In this document: positions 10,101 through 18,883 of the stretch, piece after piece
Layout of the letters: the number at the start of each line of letters is the position of its first letter
Position numbering within the stretch: the stretch's first letter is position 1
Origin: Thalassotalea_F euphylliae
Lineage (GTDB): Bacteria > Pseudomonadota > Gammaproteobacteria > Enterobacterales > Alteromonadaceae
Direction of reading: 5' to 3'
Assembly (NCBI RefSeq): GCF_042682785.1
Contig: NZ_JBHUIB010000012.1
Span: forward strand, 620,001-684,000
Length of the DNA: 64,000 nucleotides
The notes under the pieces: generated by a model
Seen by the model: only the letters and a program-made list of their open reading frames with translations
What the model was told of the DNA's origin: nothing
The model's database searches: none
Program-made: the position numbers and the translations under genes

Positions 10101-12758
10101 CCAATCATGGCGTTTGATGGCTATCTTACCATGTCGTTCGAATTGTCAAGGCCGTTCAATCCTGTGATTGATTCGGCCATGAAAATGGAAAGGTATGACT
10201 TAAGTGTGGACTTCCCTTGGTTTGGCGGCGAATGGACAATTTCTACAGAAATCCCCGTACCGCTGAGCGATGAAGAGAAAGATGCGTTGTTTGAAGAAAA
10301 ATTCGCACCAGATATCGTACGTCGTTTTGTTGATACACTTGCGGTATATGCCGTCAACGAACATGGTACCCAAGAAGAGCTAGACTTAGATCTGACGCTG
10401 TTGTCTACCTACCGACGGGGCGCGCCGTTGAGGATTGGTATTGCAAGTGGCTCAATTCAAACCATTACTCGTAGACGTATTCAGCATTTGGTCGTGCGAG
10501 CAAAGACAGAGGTCAAATCGTCCTCAAAGATCATTCTGCGAAGTATGAATCTGGGTTACCGCACGCAATATATTCGCAATTATGTTGTTCGTAATAGCCG
10601 TATTAACAATGACATAATCTTCAATGGGGGCTTGCTTAGCGTATTTTTCCCACCAGAAATTGCAGAGTTGTTAGGCGCAACGTCAGACGCTGCTCAGCTT
10701 TACACCCCCATGAATCAAAGAGAGTTGGCAAATCCCCGCAAAGAGGACCAAGAAGCGGCATCTGCGCTAGTACAGTTTCTAAATGAGCATATGGAACTTA
10801 GCCATAAAATTATCTGGAGTAGCATCGATGCGAGTCGCTTGTTTAGTTTGCTTGATGGTTATATTGCGCCAAACAGTAATGGTAGAAGCGTCGCTAGTGT
10901 CGTCGAAAACAAAGTGATGGGTGTTGTTGGCAATAACCTGGTGCTTAAGGTGATACCAGGCGAGCGGTTGGATCCTGTCTTTAGAAGTGTTGAAGATTTG
11001 TTAACCTATTATCAACCCACCACTCGTCCAGATCCTTATCGAATCAGCGTACCGACAAAAGGTGTATATGCGGAGTCGGTGATGGGCAAATGTAATAGTT
11101 GTGAACCTATCGATGAAAGTCGTCACTGGCGTTTTGAAGATGTGCCATGCTGTGGAGAAGCGCCAAGCATTGATGCTATCTCTATGAATAGCCGACGACA
11201 AGAGCCTGGTAGCCTCCAAGTAAAAGACCTGCCAGCCAATATTGTTAACGTGCAATCGGCACCTGCGGCACCTGATCCTACAGGTCTTGCTGAAGCATAT
11301 AAATTGTTAGGGCAGGGGGATGCATTTAGAGACATTACGGGCGTCGCAGGCACACAGAAAAATGCTATCGATGCCCTCAATACCACGTCTAAACAAGTCA
11401 CTGATTTAGCATCAATTTCAAAAGACTTTGCAAACCTTGCATTAATGGGTAACCAAAAACGTGATGGTGCTAAGCAAATCGAACAGATCAAAAAACTCAA
11501 TAAAGACGGCTACTTAACGGATAAGGAGGCGAGCGAGCAAATCAAAGAAGTGTTGTCATCATACAATGATGCTTCTAAAAATATTACGAAGGCTAAAGAC
11601 GGAGACAAAGGATCTGTTGCTAAACAAATTGCTGAAAAGGTGGTGAAAACGGGCTTAAGTTCACCTGACCAAGAAGTAGAGTACACCAAGTCGACACCAG
11701 AGGGTGAAACAGAGTCAATCAAGGTCTCTAAACCTGATGCTAGCGCGCATGACTCAGCCAAGCCTATCATTATCTTGAGAGGTGATAGCGCAGAGCCAGA
11801 AACACGTGCATTCAAGCCATTTGCTAATGATAAGTCTTTAGCTGTGCATATGTCTGCAGATTACAAAAATGCGCCCAATAAGTCTCGCTTACGTTGGTCA
11901 AGCGCAACGCCAGGCGCGTTGAGTATTGACAACCCCACCGCAAAAAACACCACAGTTCGAGGCGTTATACCAGGTTTACATGGCTTGGATCTTGAGCTAT
12001 TTGACCCAGCAGGTAATGTCATTGCGAGTACAAAAATTATGATGTCAGTGCCACAGTGCGTAACGATAAACGAAGAGGAAGCTGAATTTGACGATGCGCT
12101 AACCACTATGCAAATGACAGGGCAAAAAACGGCAATTGTCAGGGAGATGAAAGCAACAGCAGGTCATTTACTGGCTAACGCAAATGTTCGTCTTATCTGG
12201 CAGTTAAATGGCGAAACTGATGCGGTACCTGCACATGTGCCTGCCAATATGGTTGTCAGTGCAGTTGTTAGAAATAGCCATCCAACCTTATTAGGTGTCA
12301 CTACAGGATCTGTATCAGGTGATCGCTTTAATGAGTCAATTGAACTCTACCCAGCATCTTACCTTGAACCAAGTAATTTGGATGTAGATACGGAAACTCA
12401 AGCACTTACTGATCGCATTAGCAATGACGTGGGGGCAGACTCTGCCTTGGTTGATTTAGGCGCAATCATTTTTGGTCGGTTGATCGGGGAAACGTTGAGC
12501 CATGAAGTAGGGCATGCTTTGTTGTGGGACGATATTCCTGGCGATCGACACAATAACCCTGTCATTGCTGACGATATTATGAACGCTGGACATACGAGAA
12601 GTTTTACCAATCGAACGGGTTTTGAAAATACGCAGTTACGAAGCCCAATACAAGTAAGTGACTTTACTGATCACGGACTAACACGCATTAATAGCTTTCA
12701 AGCGAATAACTTGCAACTGTTAGACGACCAATGGCCTGTTCCCCCTGCTTTTAATTAG
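7173..12758 (+). CDS. Very large uncharacterised protein (1861 aa) with C-terminal zincin-like motif
   Basis: I do not recognise a characterised function. There is no signal peptide at the N-terminus. Visible parts: a beta-rich carboxypeptidase-regulatory/transthyretin-like domain at about residues 130-215; a charged helical region at about 410-720; a stretch around 735-800 (GHILHFKQQW, YSLPLAPCQEKKISILDW) that I recall from other large uncharacterised bacterial proteins; a Gly-rich hydrophobic segment at about 804-830 followed by a Ser/Thr/Gln-rich helix (830-900); a cysteine cluster C1307xxC1310 with C1326C1327; a Lys-rich helical stretch (about 1400-1490); Ig-like sheet (about 1530-1640); and H1777-E-V-G-H1781 near the end with D1787 where HExxHxxGxxD proteases (snapalysin type) carry a third ligand, then a DIMN sequence resembling a Met-turn. 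It stands alone between terminators. A metalloprotease or membrane-inserting role is inference only. Confidence 0.9.
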   Translation: METLSVNGMLVPLADFSVQADDITNEYQGHFIKVTYSVEMSGHAVFSKDRVDIEPNGKFRFFIPPANLVIDEAVNLEIYAPSGELLSKQYCSHGSLKAASSGRTQTDNSKALEIQLNPKQVIFGEIAQVTDQIRKIKGRVVDLSGEHKNAGLQIIIYTHQGNDTEFSSDTFKAVMTAKTDKDGYFYGRAPNATITQAVGLVAGLDNTPIAIPLDENKLPANVILATDLSSLSDDLSCGCEQGTESLPDGADLVNSSAFSQDVGGTCVDFTVPNRTLEEFSFYQTVRTTEPEIRGLTIRADETQKIRKKLVATSDLAFGVLAKLKSSLGSMSLLNFSVDEGQPISDESNTKLKAFRVNADRNSENDNATGHDTNMAQPMQPIVASRMNYVFKLDIGQDQPFALNSLEITSPGMRFNYSDIIQLILAQNKRKQRLKELHQKLAAAYCGKNGVQEEKSFCEQLAEQAGLDKEELSSILGHIKKNITFVDLDGEAPKLARAVIFDIEKLINGQQVDAKQIKATATQLEKLIHAVDSLRPDSQGQEMLLGNLRRVAIELANNLSHQALGFEPCPIAPVRETMGIMCLMQKYEQIKNLLSNTRILSLQEIIEIRDYYQIFLDSITAFIRLLDEYYNFYNSGINFNMEVLDRYFYDNYEEIKSTLIQLQREIARSRRYVEVLEQAYIRNHPGRRELSVETSIDWDETPTVYENTTIAHGHILHFKQQWKADGYSLGDLLYSLPLAPCQEKKISILDWDRQEQARRDEAQLVTEDLTADISRERDISEIMSANLNENMQAKSTNKTSSTSAGIGGGLGGFIKPIVFGIAGGVAHSGASSTTTASQSSSRNLASSAMSRLQDSTSQSASSVRSQRNTVVQTVTQNETVTAQTEVVKNNNHCHAMTVEYFEVLKHYAVEQNLVDVQECLFVPMPMSHFDHDKVMRWRHTLERTIYGRTLRRGFGAIERIETNYVNADMPTGSYADDPIMAFDGYLTMSFELSRPFNPVIDSAMKMERYDLSVDFPWFGGEWTISTEIPVPLSDEEKDALFEEKFAPDIVRRFVDTLAVYAVNEHGTQEELDLDLTLLSTYRRGAPLRIGIASGSIQTITRRRIQHLVVRAKTEVKSSSKIILRSMNLGYRTQYIRNYVVRNSRINNDIIFNGGLLSVFFPPEIAELLGATSDAAQLYTPMNQRELANPRKEDQEAASALVQFLNEHMELSHKIIWSSIDASRLFSLLDGYIAPNSNGRSVASVVENKVMGVVGNNLVLKVIPGERLDPVFRSVEDLLTYYQPTTRPDPYRISVPTKGVYAESVMGKCNSCEPIDESRHWRFEDVPCCGEAPSIDAISMNSRRQEPGSLQVKDLPANIVNVQSAPAAPDPTGLAEAYKLLGQGDAFRDITGVAGTQKNAIDALNTTSKQVTDLASISKDFANLALMGNQKRDGAKQIEQIKKLNKDGYLTDKEASEQIKEVLSSYNDASKNITKAKDGDKGSVAKQIAEKVVKTGLSSPDQEVEYTKSTPEGETESIKVSKPDASAHDSAKPIIILRGDSAEPETRAFKPFANDKSLAVHMSADYKNAPNKSRLRWSSATPGALSIDNPTAKNTTVRGVIPGLHGLDLELFDPAGNVIASTKIMMSVPQCVTINEEEAEFDDALTTMQMTGQKTAIVREMKATAGHLLANANVRLIWQLNGETDAVPAHVPANMVVSAVVRNSHPTLLGVTTGSVSGDRFNESIELYPASYLEPSNLDVDTETQALTDRISNDVGADSALVDLGAIIFGRLIGETLSHEVGHALLWDDIPGDRHNNPVIADDIMNAGHTRSFTNRTGFENTQLRSPIQVSDFTDHGLTRINSFQANNLQLLDDQWPVPPAFN

Positions 12759-12780
12759 CCTTAGGTGAATTAGACCTAAT

Positions 12781-12808
12781 AAAAAAGCCTCTGAAAAGAG
12801 GCTTTTTT
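12781..12808. terminator. Bidirectional intrinsic terminator
   Basis: A perfect 12-bp stem (12781-12792 with 12797-12808), GAAA loop, runs of A on one side and T on the other. It lies between two convergent genes and can serve both. Confidence 0.85.
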
Positions 12809-12863
12809 ATTACTACCTATACTGTTAAATCTAGCTTGGTTTACCTTTTTGATTCGACAGATG

Positions 12864-13517
12864 TTACGGATGTAGTTTAAAGGTTTCCCATCCTTGCTCT
12901 GTCTTGTCAAAGCAAAGCCTGTCATGTAGTCGACTGGCTCTTCCTTGCCAAAACTCTATGTAATGTGGTTTTACACGCCAGCCTCCCCAAAACTCTGGGT
13001 GCGGTACGTCTTTGCCTGAAAACTCTTGTTCGAATTGAGCGACGCGTTCTTTCAGTTCGTCAGGATGAGCTAACTTTTCACTTTGTTTTGATGCCCATGC
13101 TCCCACTTTACTGCCTCTGTCTCGGCTATTAAAATAACCTGAAGACTGCTCCAAGGTGGTTTTTTCCACGGTACCTTCAATGCGAATTTGACGTTGGAGT
13201 ACGTTCCAGTGGAACAATAATGCGACTTTTTGATTCTCTTCTAACTCTTGGCTTTTTCTGCTGCCGTAATTGGTATAAAAAACAAAGCCGTCATTATCAA
13301 ACGATTTCATTAATACCATGCGTGAGCTTGGCTGACCGTCGCTACTGCAGGTACTCACTGACACTGCTTCGGGTAACAAAATGCCTGATTTGTTGGCATC
13401 TTCAAACCAAGAAGCAAATAAGGTGAATGGGTCAGTAGCATCATCAAACTCAGGAAGAGGCAACGCAACGCCTTGACCAAAAGTGAACAAACAGCGAATT
13501 TTTTCTAAGAAAGTCAT
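12864..13517 (-). CDS. pdxH: Pyridoxine/pyridoxamine 5'-phosphate oxidase
   Basis: FMN-dependent oxidation of pyridoxamine- or pyridoxine-5'-phosphate to pyridoxal phosphate, the last step of B6 synthesis and salvage, cytosolic. Seen: SSRMVLMKSFD, FYTNYGSRKSQELEENQ, FNSRDRGSKVGAWASKQS, FWGGWRVKPHYIEFWQG and RLHDR blocks, the FMN/substrate signature of the family. I chose the ATG at 13517 (217 aa, close to the 218 aa of E. coli PdxH); an upstream TTG at 13583 would add 22 residues unlike the family and lies in a hairpin. No strong ribosome binding site precedes the ATG. The N-terminal arm is shorter and different from the enterobacterial one. pdxJ, another B6 gene, is elsewhere in this window (52456). 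Confidence 0.93.
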   Translation of the reverse strand: MTFLEKIRCLFTFGQGVALPLPEFDDATDPFTLFASWFEDANKSGILLPEAVSVSTCSSDGQPSSRMVLMKSFDNDGFVFYTNYGSRKSQELEENQKVALLFHWNVLQRQIRIEGTVEKTTLEQSSGYFNSRDRGSKVGAWASKQSEKLAHPDELKERVAQFEQEFSGKDVPHPEFWGGWRVKPHYIEFWQGRASRLHDRLCFDKTEQGWETFKLHP

Positions 13518-13572
13518 ATTGATAGTAAAGAGTGAAGTATTGTTATAGTTTAGCAACGAGTAAAGGTTGCTA

Positions 13573-13594
13573 GCCAGTAGCAATTACTACTGGC
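13573..13594. other. Hairpin between amidohydrolase gene and pdxH
   Basis: An 8-bp perfect inverted repeat (GCCAGTAG at 13573-13580, CTACTGGC at 13587-13594) lies just past the stop codon of the upstream minus-strand gene and before pdxH. There is no T-run on the minus strand, so it may be a weak terminator, an mRNA-end stabiliser or a leader structure. Confidence 0.45.
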
Positions 13595-13605
13595 TTAACA
13601 CTAAA

Positions 13606-14907
13606 TTAGTTCATTTTGATATAATCGATAGTTAAGTTGGCCAGTAACTCAACACCTAACTTCATGCCACTTTCATCAATTTTGAACTCTGGTGTATGGT
13701 GACCAGGAGCTTCACTTGCCGCCATGTCCTTACTTTTACCGCCAACAAATAGGTACAGTCCTGGCACTTCTTCTTGGAAGAACGAGAAGTCTTCAGCGCC
13801 GGTAACCGCTTTTGTCTGAACAGCATTTCCTTCCCCTGCTGTTGCTACCAGTGTCGGCAGCATTTTATCCATCAACGCTGGATCGTTGTATGTGATAGGG
13901 TAGCTATAATCAAGTGGCAGTGTCACTTCAGCTGATGTGTTCATACTTGACGCAATATGGGTTGCTTTGCGGTGAACAGCTTCATGAATATGTTTACGTA
14001 TGTCTGGATTTAACGTGCGAATAGTACCGACAAACTCCACTTCGTTAGGAATAATGTTTGAGCGATTACCACCATTTATCATACCAACAGTTACCACAGC
14101 CGCACTGTCTACTAATTTCACCTCTCGGCTAACAATCGTTTGTAGACCCATAATAATTTGTGCTGATGAAACGATAGGGTCGGCGCTTAACCAAGGATAC
14201 GCGCCGTGAGATTGCTTACCTTTGACGACTATTCGATAGGGGTCAACGGCTGCCATTATGCCTTCTGATTTGTACTCAACGGTGCCGACGTCTTGATCGG
14301 AGCTAATATGCAGACCAAAAATAACATCTACATCAGGGTTTTTCAGTACGCCTTCTTTCACCATCACTTCTGCGCCACCAACTTCACCACGCGGCGCACC
14401 TTCTTCAGCTGGCTGGAAAATAAACTTCACTTTGCCGGTTAGCTTATCTTTCATTGAGGTTAAAATTTTTGCAGCGCCCATTAACATCGCCATGTGAGTA
14501 TCGTGACCACATGCGTGCATAACCCCAACGTCCATACCTTCATGAACAGCTTTTACTTTTGATTCAAATGGAAGGCCCGTCGCTTCTGTCACGGGGAGAC
14601 CATCCATATCAGCGCGAAGCGCAACGACAGGCCCCGGCTTGCCAGAATCCAATACGGCAACAACGCCTGTTTTGGCGACTCCAGTTTGCACATCTAAGCC
14701 TAAGTCATTTAAGTATTTAGCAATGTATTTTGCGGTCTCAAACTCTCTGTTTGAAAGCTCTGGATTTTGGTGAAAATGGCGGCGCCACTCAATCACTTTA
14801 GGTTCTACTTGTGTTGCTTTATCGGCAACCTCTGATTTTAAATCAGCAGCGATAGAAGCCGATGAACAGGCAAATGAAATAGATAAAGCTAGGAAAAGTT
14901 TCTTCAT
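13606..14907 (-). CDS. Exported M20-family amidohydrolase (N-acyl amino acid hydrolase type)
   Basis: Zinc peptidase/amidohydrolase of the M20D type (hippurate/IAA-amino-acid hydrolase-like), hydrolysing an N-acyl amino acid or related amide; the substrate cannot be read from sequence. Start set at the ATG at 14907 (433 aa): MKKLFLALSISFACSSASIA is a good Sec signal peptide with an AxA-type end, so the enzyme is periplasmic or secreted. Seen in the mature part: WRRHFHQNPELSNREFETA, LRADMDGLPV, MHACGHDTHMAMLMGAAKIL, FQPAEEGAPRGEVGGA, and the late TGAEDFSFF segment and H near the C-terminus (GHHTPEF), matching the metal ligands and catalytic acid of the family. The dimerisation (lid) domain is between about residues 205 and 320. 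An upstream TTG at 14934 is a poorer start. Confidence 0.9.
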   Translation of the reverse strand: MKKLFLALSISFACSSASIAADLKSEVADKATQVEPKVIEWRRHFHQNPELSNREFETAKYIAKYLNDLGLDVQTGVAKTGVVAVLDSGKPGPVVALRADMDGLPVTEATGLPFESKVKAVHEGMDVGVMHACGHDTHMAMLMGAAKILTSMKDKLTGKVKFIFQPAEEGAPRGEVGGAEVMVKEGVLKNPDVDVIFGLHISSDQDVGTVEYKSEGIMAAVDPYRIVVKGKQSHGAYPWLSADPIVSSAQIIMGLQTIVSREVKLVDSAAVVTVGMINGGNRSNIIPNEVEFVGTIRTLNPDIRKHIHEAVHRKATHIASSMNTSAEVTLPLDYSYPITYNDPALMDKMLPTLVATAGEGNAVQTKAVTGAEDFSFFQEEVPGLYLFVGGKSKDMAASEAPGHHTPEFKIDESGMKLGVELLANLTIDYIKMN

Positions 14908-14991
14908 GGTAGTGTTATTTTTGTTATTCAACAATAACTCTACCTTACTGGAATATGTGGTGGTTTTCTAATCTAAACGGTAGGTATTTTA

Positions 14992-15171
14992 TTAAACATC
15001 CCAATCATCAGAATCGTCTAATAACTCTTTGAGACGTTTTTTCTCTAGCAGTTCATCGATGCGCTTACGTACTTTCGTGTTTTTAATGGCTTCTTCACCT
15101 GTTGCTAGGTCTTTTTCATAGTCAGGTGAGTCTTTTTCATTGACGATATTGTCGGTAGAGCGATAGGTCAT
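14992..15171 (-). CDS. Small PA3496-like protein
   Basis: A 59-residue acidic/basic helical protein: a Thr/Asn-rich head, KVRKRIDELLEKKRLKELL amphipathic helix and an acidic tail ending DDSDDWDV. The VRKRIDxxxExxRLKxLL pattern is what I recall for the PA3496 family (putative envelope-integrity protein), a name rather than a function. Start chosen at 15171, where AGGAGAT stands 8 bases upstream; an upstream TTG at 15207 lacks such a site. Confidence 0.75.
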   Translation of the reverse strand: MTYRSTDNIVNEKDSPDYEKDLATGEEAIKNTKVRKRIDELLEKKRLKELLDDSDDWDV

Positions 15172-15207
15172 TAATTCATCTCCTATGTACTGCAAGACCA
15201 GCTTCAA

Positions 15208-15239
15208 ATAACCGCCCGCTGATTAGTCCGGGCGGTTAT
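15208..15239 (-). terminator. Probable terminator of the nap operon
   Basis: A perfect 11-bp GC-rich stem (15208-15218 with 15229-15239) with a 10-base loop is placed after napC on the minus strand; it is followed by TTGAA, a weak T-run. Confidence 0.5.
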
Positions 15240-15322
15240 ATTTTGAACATAGGCAACAAATTTTAATTTTTCAAATTTTATAAAAAACTTCTGAAAATTT
15301 AATCGTTGATGGATGTTATTGA

Positions 15323-15910
15323 TTACCAACCTTCGACGTTTGCCATGTCAGGTAGTTGATGGGCAATGCCTTTATGACAATCAATACACGTTTTTTGCCC
15401 GTCAGCTAACGACGTTGAGTGCATTTGAGCCGCACGTGCGCTTTGAACAGTGAAGTCCATATAGTCGAAGTTGTGACAGTTGCGGCACTCAAGCGAATCG
15501 TTTGCTTTTAGTCGTGCCCATTCGTGCTCTGCCAACCGTTTTCGTTCAGATAAGAACTTTTCCCTGGTACTTATCGTGCCAAAAATTTTGCCCCATACTT
15601 CTTTGGAGGCTTGCATCTTTCGAGCGATTTTATCGGTCCAGTTGTGCGGTACGTGACAGTCAGGACATGTGGCTCTGACGCCTGAACGATTGGTGAAATG
15701 AATAGTGGTTTTCATTTCTTCATAAACGTTGTCTTTCATTTCATGACAGGAAATACAGAATTCTTCTGTATTAGTAGCTTCAAGGGCAGTGTTAAAACCA
15801 CCCCAGAATATAATGCCGGCGACAAACCCGCCAATGACCAGTGCGCCAAGACTAAAATGGACACTGGGTTGACGGATAACCTGCCAGGCAATTAACAGCA
15901 TACGTTTCAT
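15323..15910 (-). CDS. napC: Membrane-anchored tetraheme c-type cytochrome NapC
   Basis: Quinol dehydrogenase of the NapC/NirT family that passes electrons from menaquinol or ubiquinol across the membrane to NapB-NapA. Seen: one N-terminal membrane helix (about residues 18-38), then a periplasmic domain with exactly four CxxCH haem sites (CISCH, CPDCH, CRNCH, CIDCH). 195 aa, usual length. Last gene of napEFDABC, 10 bases after napB. Because napG and napH are not present here, NapC is the only visible quinol entry to the system. Confidence 0.96.
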   Translation of the reverse strand: MKRMLLIAWQVIRQPSVHFSLGALVIGGFVAGIIFWGGFNTALEATNTEEFCISCHEMKDNVYEEMKTTIHFTNRSGVRATCPDCHVPHNWTDKIARKMQASKEVWGKIFGTISTREKFLSERKRLAEHEWARLKANDSLECRNCHNFDYMDFTVQSARAAQMHSTSLADGQKTCIDCHKGIAHQLPDMANVEGW

Positions 15911-15920
15911 TTACTGTCTC

Positions 15921-16376
15921 CTATTTTGCCTGAGAATTACGTTTTGTCAGGGTGTGCATATCGACAAACGTATTTTCAACTTCTGGCTTAGCATCAAACT
16001 GGTTCACATGACATTGGTTACAAAAATAACGACGTGGTGATAGCTCCGCTAAGAAGTTACCTTCGCGATCCATAAAATGGGTCACACTCACCATCGGTGC
16101 TTGTGATTCACCCGTGCGTTCACGGCTATGGCATGCCATACACTTATTGTTATTCAGATTAACTTCATAACCTCGTGTTGTATGAGGAATAACCGGTGGT
16201 TGCATAGGATAGTTGCGAACTTGCTTGATATCACTATTGATGACTTTTGGAATTGCAGAGGGTGCCTTTTGCTTATCTAGGGCTTCACCACGCAAGGTGG
16301 CGATATTATCAGCTGCATAGGCAAAACTTGCAGAGCAAATCAGTAGTGATAAACATGTGCTAATAAAATTTTTCAT
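15921..16376 (-). CDS. napB: Periplasmic nitrate reductase diheme subunit NapB
   Basis: Small periplasmic cytochrome c that relays electrons from NapC to NapA. 151 aa from the ATG at 16376, chosen because AGGAG stands 7 bases upstream and the protein then begins with a signal peptide ending ASFAYA-A. Two haem motifs are seen, CMACH and CNQCH, with the family blocks PPVIPHTTRGY and RRYFCNQCHV. It lies 10 bases after napA. Confidence 0.96.
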   Translation of the reverse strand: MKNFISTCLSLLICSASFAYAADNIATLRGEALDKQKAPSAIPKVINSDIKQVRNYPMQPPVIPHTTRGYEVNLNNNKCMACHSRERTGESQAPMVSVTHFMDREGNFLAELSPRRYFCNQCHVNQFDAKPEVENTFVDMHTLTKRNSQAK

Positions 16377-16386
16377 GTTCTTGCTC

Positions 16387-18882
16387 CTATACCTTCTCAA
16401 TTCTAACTGCACACTTCTTAAAGTCGGTTTCTTTAGAAAGTGGATCAGTAGCATCTAGTGTTACTTTATTAACTAAACGACTGGCATCAAACCAAGGCAT
16501 GAACACTAAACCAATCGGTGGCTTGTTTCGTCCTCGTGTCTCTACGCGTGTCTGCACTTCACCACGACGAGATACGATTTTAACCAAGTCACCTCTTCTT
16601 AAATTACGGTTCTTAGCGTCATCTGGATGCATATAGACCAAGGCGTCGGGCATAGATTGGTAGAGCTCTTCGACTCGCTGTGTCATAGAGCCCGAATGCC
16701 AGTGCTCTAGCACACGGCCGGTTGAGAGCCACATATCGTATTCTGCATCAGGTACTTCCGCTGCAGGCTCATACGGTAAAGCGAAGATAACCGCACGTCC
16801 GTCTTTGTGACCATAAAATTCGAAATCTTTTCCTGGCTTAACGTAAGGATCAGAGCCTTCTTTGAAACGCCATAACGTTTCTTTACCATCGACAACCGGC
16901 CAACGTAGACCTCTTTCTTTGTGGTAAACGTCATATGGGGCTAAGTCGTGCGCTTTACCGCGACCAAAAGCAGCATACTCTTCGAATAGACCTTTGTGGA
17001 TGTAATAACCGAAGTGGCGAGAATCGTCGTTTAGGCGATCTGTCGGGATCTCATTTAGAGAGAACTTGTTCACTTGGTCGTTGGCGTATAGCACGTCATA
17101 CAGGGTTTTGCCTTTGTACTGTGGATTTTTCGCCAACACATCTTTAGGCCAGACCTCATCTGTCTTGAAGCGTTTGGAAAACTCAACAAGTTGCCATAAA
17201 TCAGATTTTGCGCCTTCAGGTGCTTCAACCATTTGGAACCAATGCTGAGTGCGTCGCTCCGCATTACCGTACATACCCTCTTTTTCCACCCACATTGCGG
17301 TAGGTAGAATTAAATCTGCGGCCTGTGCTGTAACCGTAGGATAGGGTTCTGAAACAACGATAAAATTATCCGGATTACGGTATCCGGGATAACCTTCCTC
17401 GTTCATATTAGCTGCCGCTTGCATGTTGTTGTTGACTTGCACCCAGTAGAAATTGAGTTTGCCATCTTTCAACATACGGTTTTGTAATACGGCGTGATAT
17501 CCAGGCTTTGGAGGGATAACACCTGATGGAATCTTCCAAATTTTCTCTGCTTTTTTACGGTGTTCTGGATTCATGACCACCATGTCTGCAGGTAGGCGGT
17601 GCGCAAACGTACCCACTTCACGGGCTGTACCACAGGCTGATGGTTGGCCAGTCAATGAGAACGGACTGTTGCCTGGCGTAGAAATCTTACCGGTAAGCAA
17701 GTGAATGTTGTAAACCAAGTTATTTGCCCACACACCACGTGTATGTTGGTTAAAACCCATTGTCCAGAATGAACACACTTTCCGTTTTGGATCTGCATAC
17801 AAATCAGCAAGTGCGTTCAGGTTATCTACCGGTACACCAGACAACTCTGATACGTATTCTGCGGTATATGTGCTGACGAATTTTGCATACTCATCAAAAC
17901 TAATTTTCTTGGCACTACCCGCAGTTGCAGCATTTTTGGCTCGTTTCTCAAGCGGATGCTCAGGGCGTAAACCATATCCGATGTCTGTAGCACCCATTTT
18001 GAAGTTGGTGTGCTTGTTGACAAAGTCTTTATTCACTTTGTCGTTTTGAATAATGTAATTGGCGATGAAATTAAGAATCGCTAGATCGGTTTGAGGAGTG
18101 AAAATCATGCCATTGTCGGCAAGATCAAAACTACGGTGCTCAAAGGTCGATAATACATGAACCTTAACATGCGGTGCGCTCAAGCGGCGGTCGGTAATGC
18201 GTGTCCACAAAATAGGGTGCATTTCTGCCATATTTGAGCCCCACAATACCATCGCATCTGTTGCTTCGATATCGTCGTAACAGCCCATAGGTTCGTCAAT
18301 ACCAAAGGTACGCATAAACCCTACGACGGCAGAGGCCATACAGTGGCGCGCATTAGGGTCAATGTTATTGGTTCCAAAACCTGCTTTCATCAGTTTGGCA
18401 GCAGCGTAACCTTCATGCACCGTCCACTGACCTGAGCCAAACATACCTACCGCAGTTGGCCCTTTTTCTTTCATGGTTTTCTTGAGCTTTTCTTCCATTA
18501 CGTCGAATGCTTTGTCCCATGATACCGGAGTGAATTCACCATTCTTATCGTACTTACCGTTTTTCATTCTCAGTAACGGCGACGTTAACCGGTCTTTGCC
18601 GTACATTATTTTCGATAGAAAGTAGCCTTTTACGCAATTTAGACCTTTGTTTACTGGCGACTTAATGTCACCGTGAGTAGCAACTACTTTGCCATCCATT
18701 ACCCCAACATTAACGCTGCAACCCGTACCACAAAAACGACACGCAGCTTTGTCCCATTTAATCTTGGTGACATCACTTGCAGTGATCAGGTTGGATGCTT
18801 GTGCAGGTACGGATACACCTGCAACCGCTGCTGCAGCTGCAACAGCGTTAGCTTTTAAAAATTCGCGGCGATTTATCGTCAT
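16387..18882 (-). CDS. napA: Periplasmic nitrate reductase catalytic subunit NapA
   Basis: Reduces nitrate to nitrite in the periplasm with bis-MGD molybdenum and one [4Fe-4S] cluster. Seen: Tat signal NRREFLKA at residues 4-11 followed by an Ala-rich h-region; cluster cysteines C48, C51, C55 and C83; molybdenum-ligand Cys at 181 in NARHCMASAV; molybdopterin-binding segments along the chain (MVLWGSNMAEMHP, SFWTMGFNQHTRGVW, C-terminal RVLEHWHSGSMTQR). 831 aa against 828 in E. coli. The start at 18882 follows the napD stop by one base, with GAGGTGAAC inside the end of napD as ribosome binding site, so napD and napA are likely translationally coupled. Confidence 0.98.
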   Translation of the reverse strand: MTINRREFLKANAVAAAAAVAGVSVPAQASNLITASDVTKIKWDKAACRFCGTGCSVNVGVMDGKVVATHGDIKSPVNKGLNCVKGYFLSKIMYGKDRLTSPLLRMKNGKYDKNGEFTPVSWDKAFDVMEEKLKKTMKEKGPTAVGMFGSGQWTVHEGYAAAKLMKAGFGTNNIDPNARHCMASAVVGFMRTFGIDEPMGCYDDIEATDAMVLWGSNMAEMHPILWTRITDRRLSAPHVKVHVLSTFEHRSFDLADNGMIFTPQTDLAILNFIANYIIQNDKVNKDFVNKHTNFKMGATDIGYGLRPEHPLEKRAKNAATAGSAKKISFDEYAKFVSTYTAEYVSELSGVPVDNLNALADLYADPKRKVCSFWTMGFNQHTRGVWANNLVYNIHLLTGKISTPGNSPFSLTGQPSACGTAREVGTFAHRLPADMVVMNPEHRKKAEKIWKIPSGVIPPKPGYHAVLQNRMLKDGKLNFYWVQVNNNMQAAANMNEEGYPGYRNPDNFIVVSEPYPTVTAQAADLILPTAMWVEKEGMYGNAERRTQHWFQMVEAPEGAKSDLWQLVEFSKRFKTDEVWPKDVLAKNPQYKGKTLYDVLYANDQVNKFSLNEIPTDRLNDDSRHFGYYIHKGLFEEYAAFGRGKAHDLAPYDVYHKERGLRWPVVDGKETLWRFKEGSDPYVKPGKDFEFYGHKDGRAVIFALPYEPAAEVPDAEYDMWLSTGRVLEHWHSGSMTQRVEELYQSMPDALVYMHPDDAKNRNLRRGDLVKIVSRRGEVQTRVETRGRNKPPIGLVFMPWFDASRLVNKVTLDATDPLSKETDFKKCAVRIEKV

Positions 18883-18883
18883 G

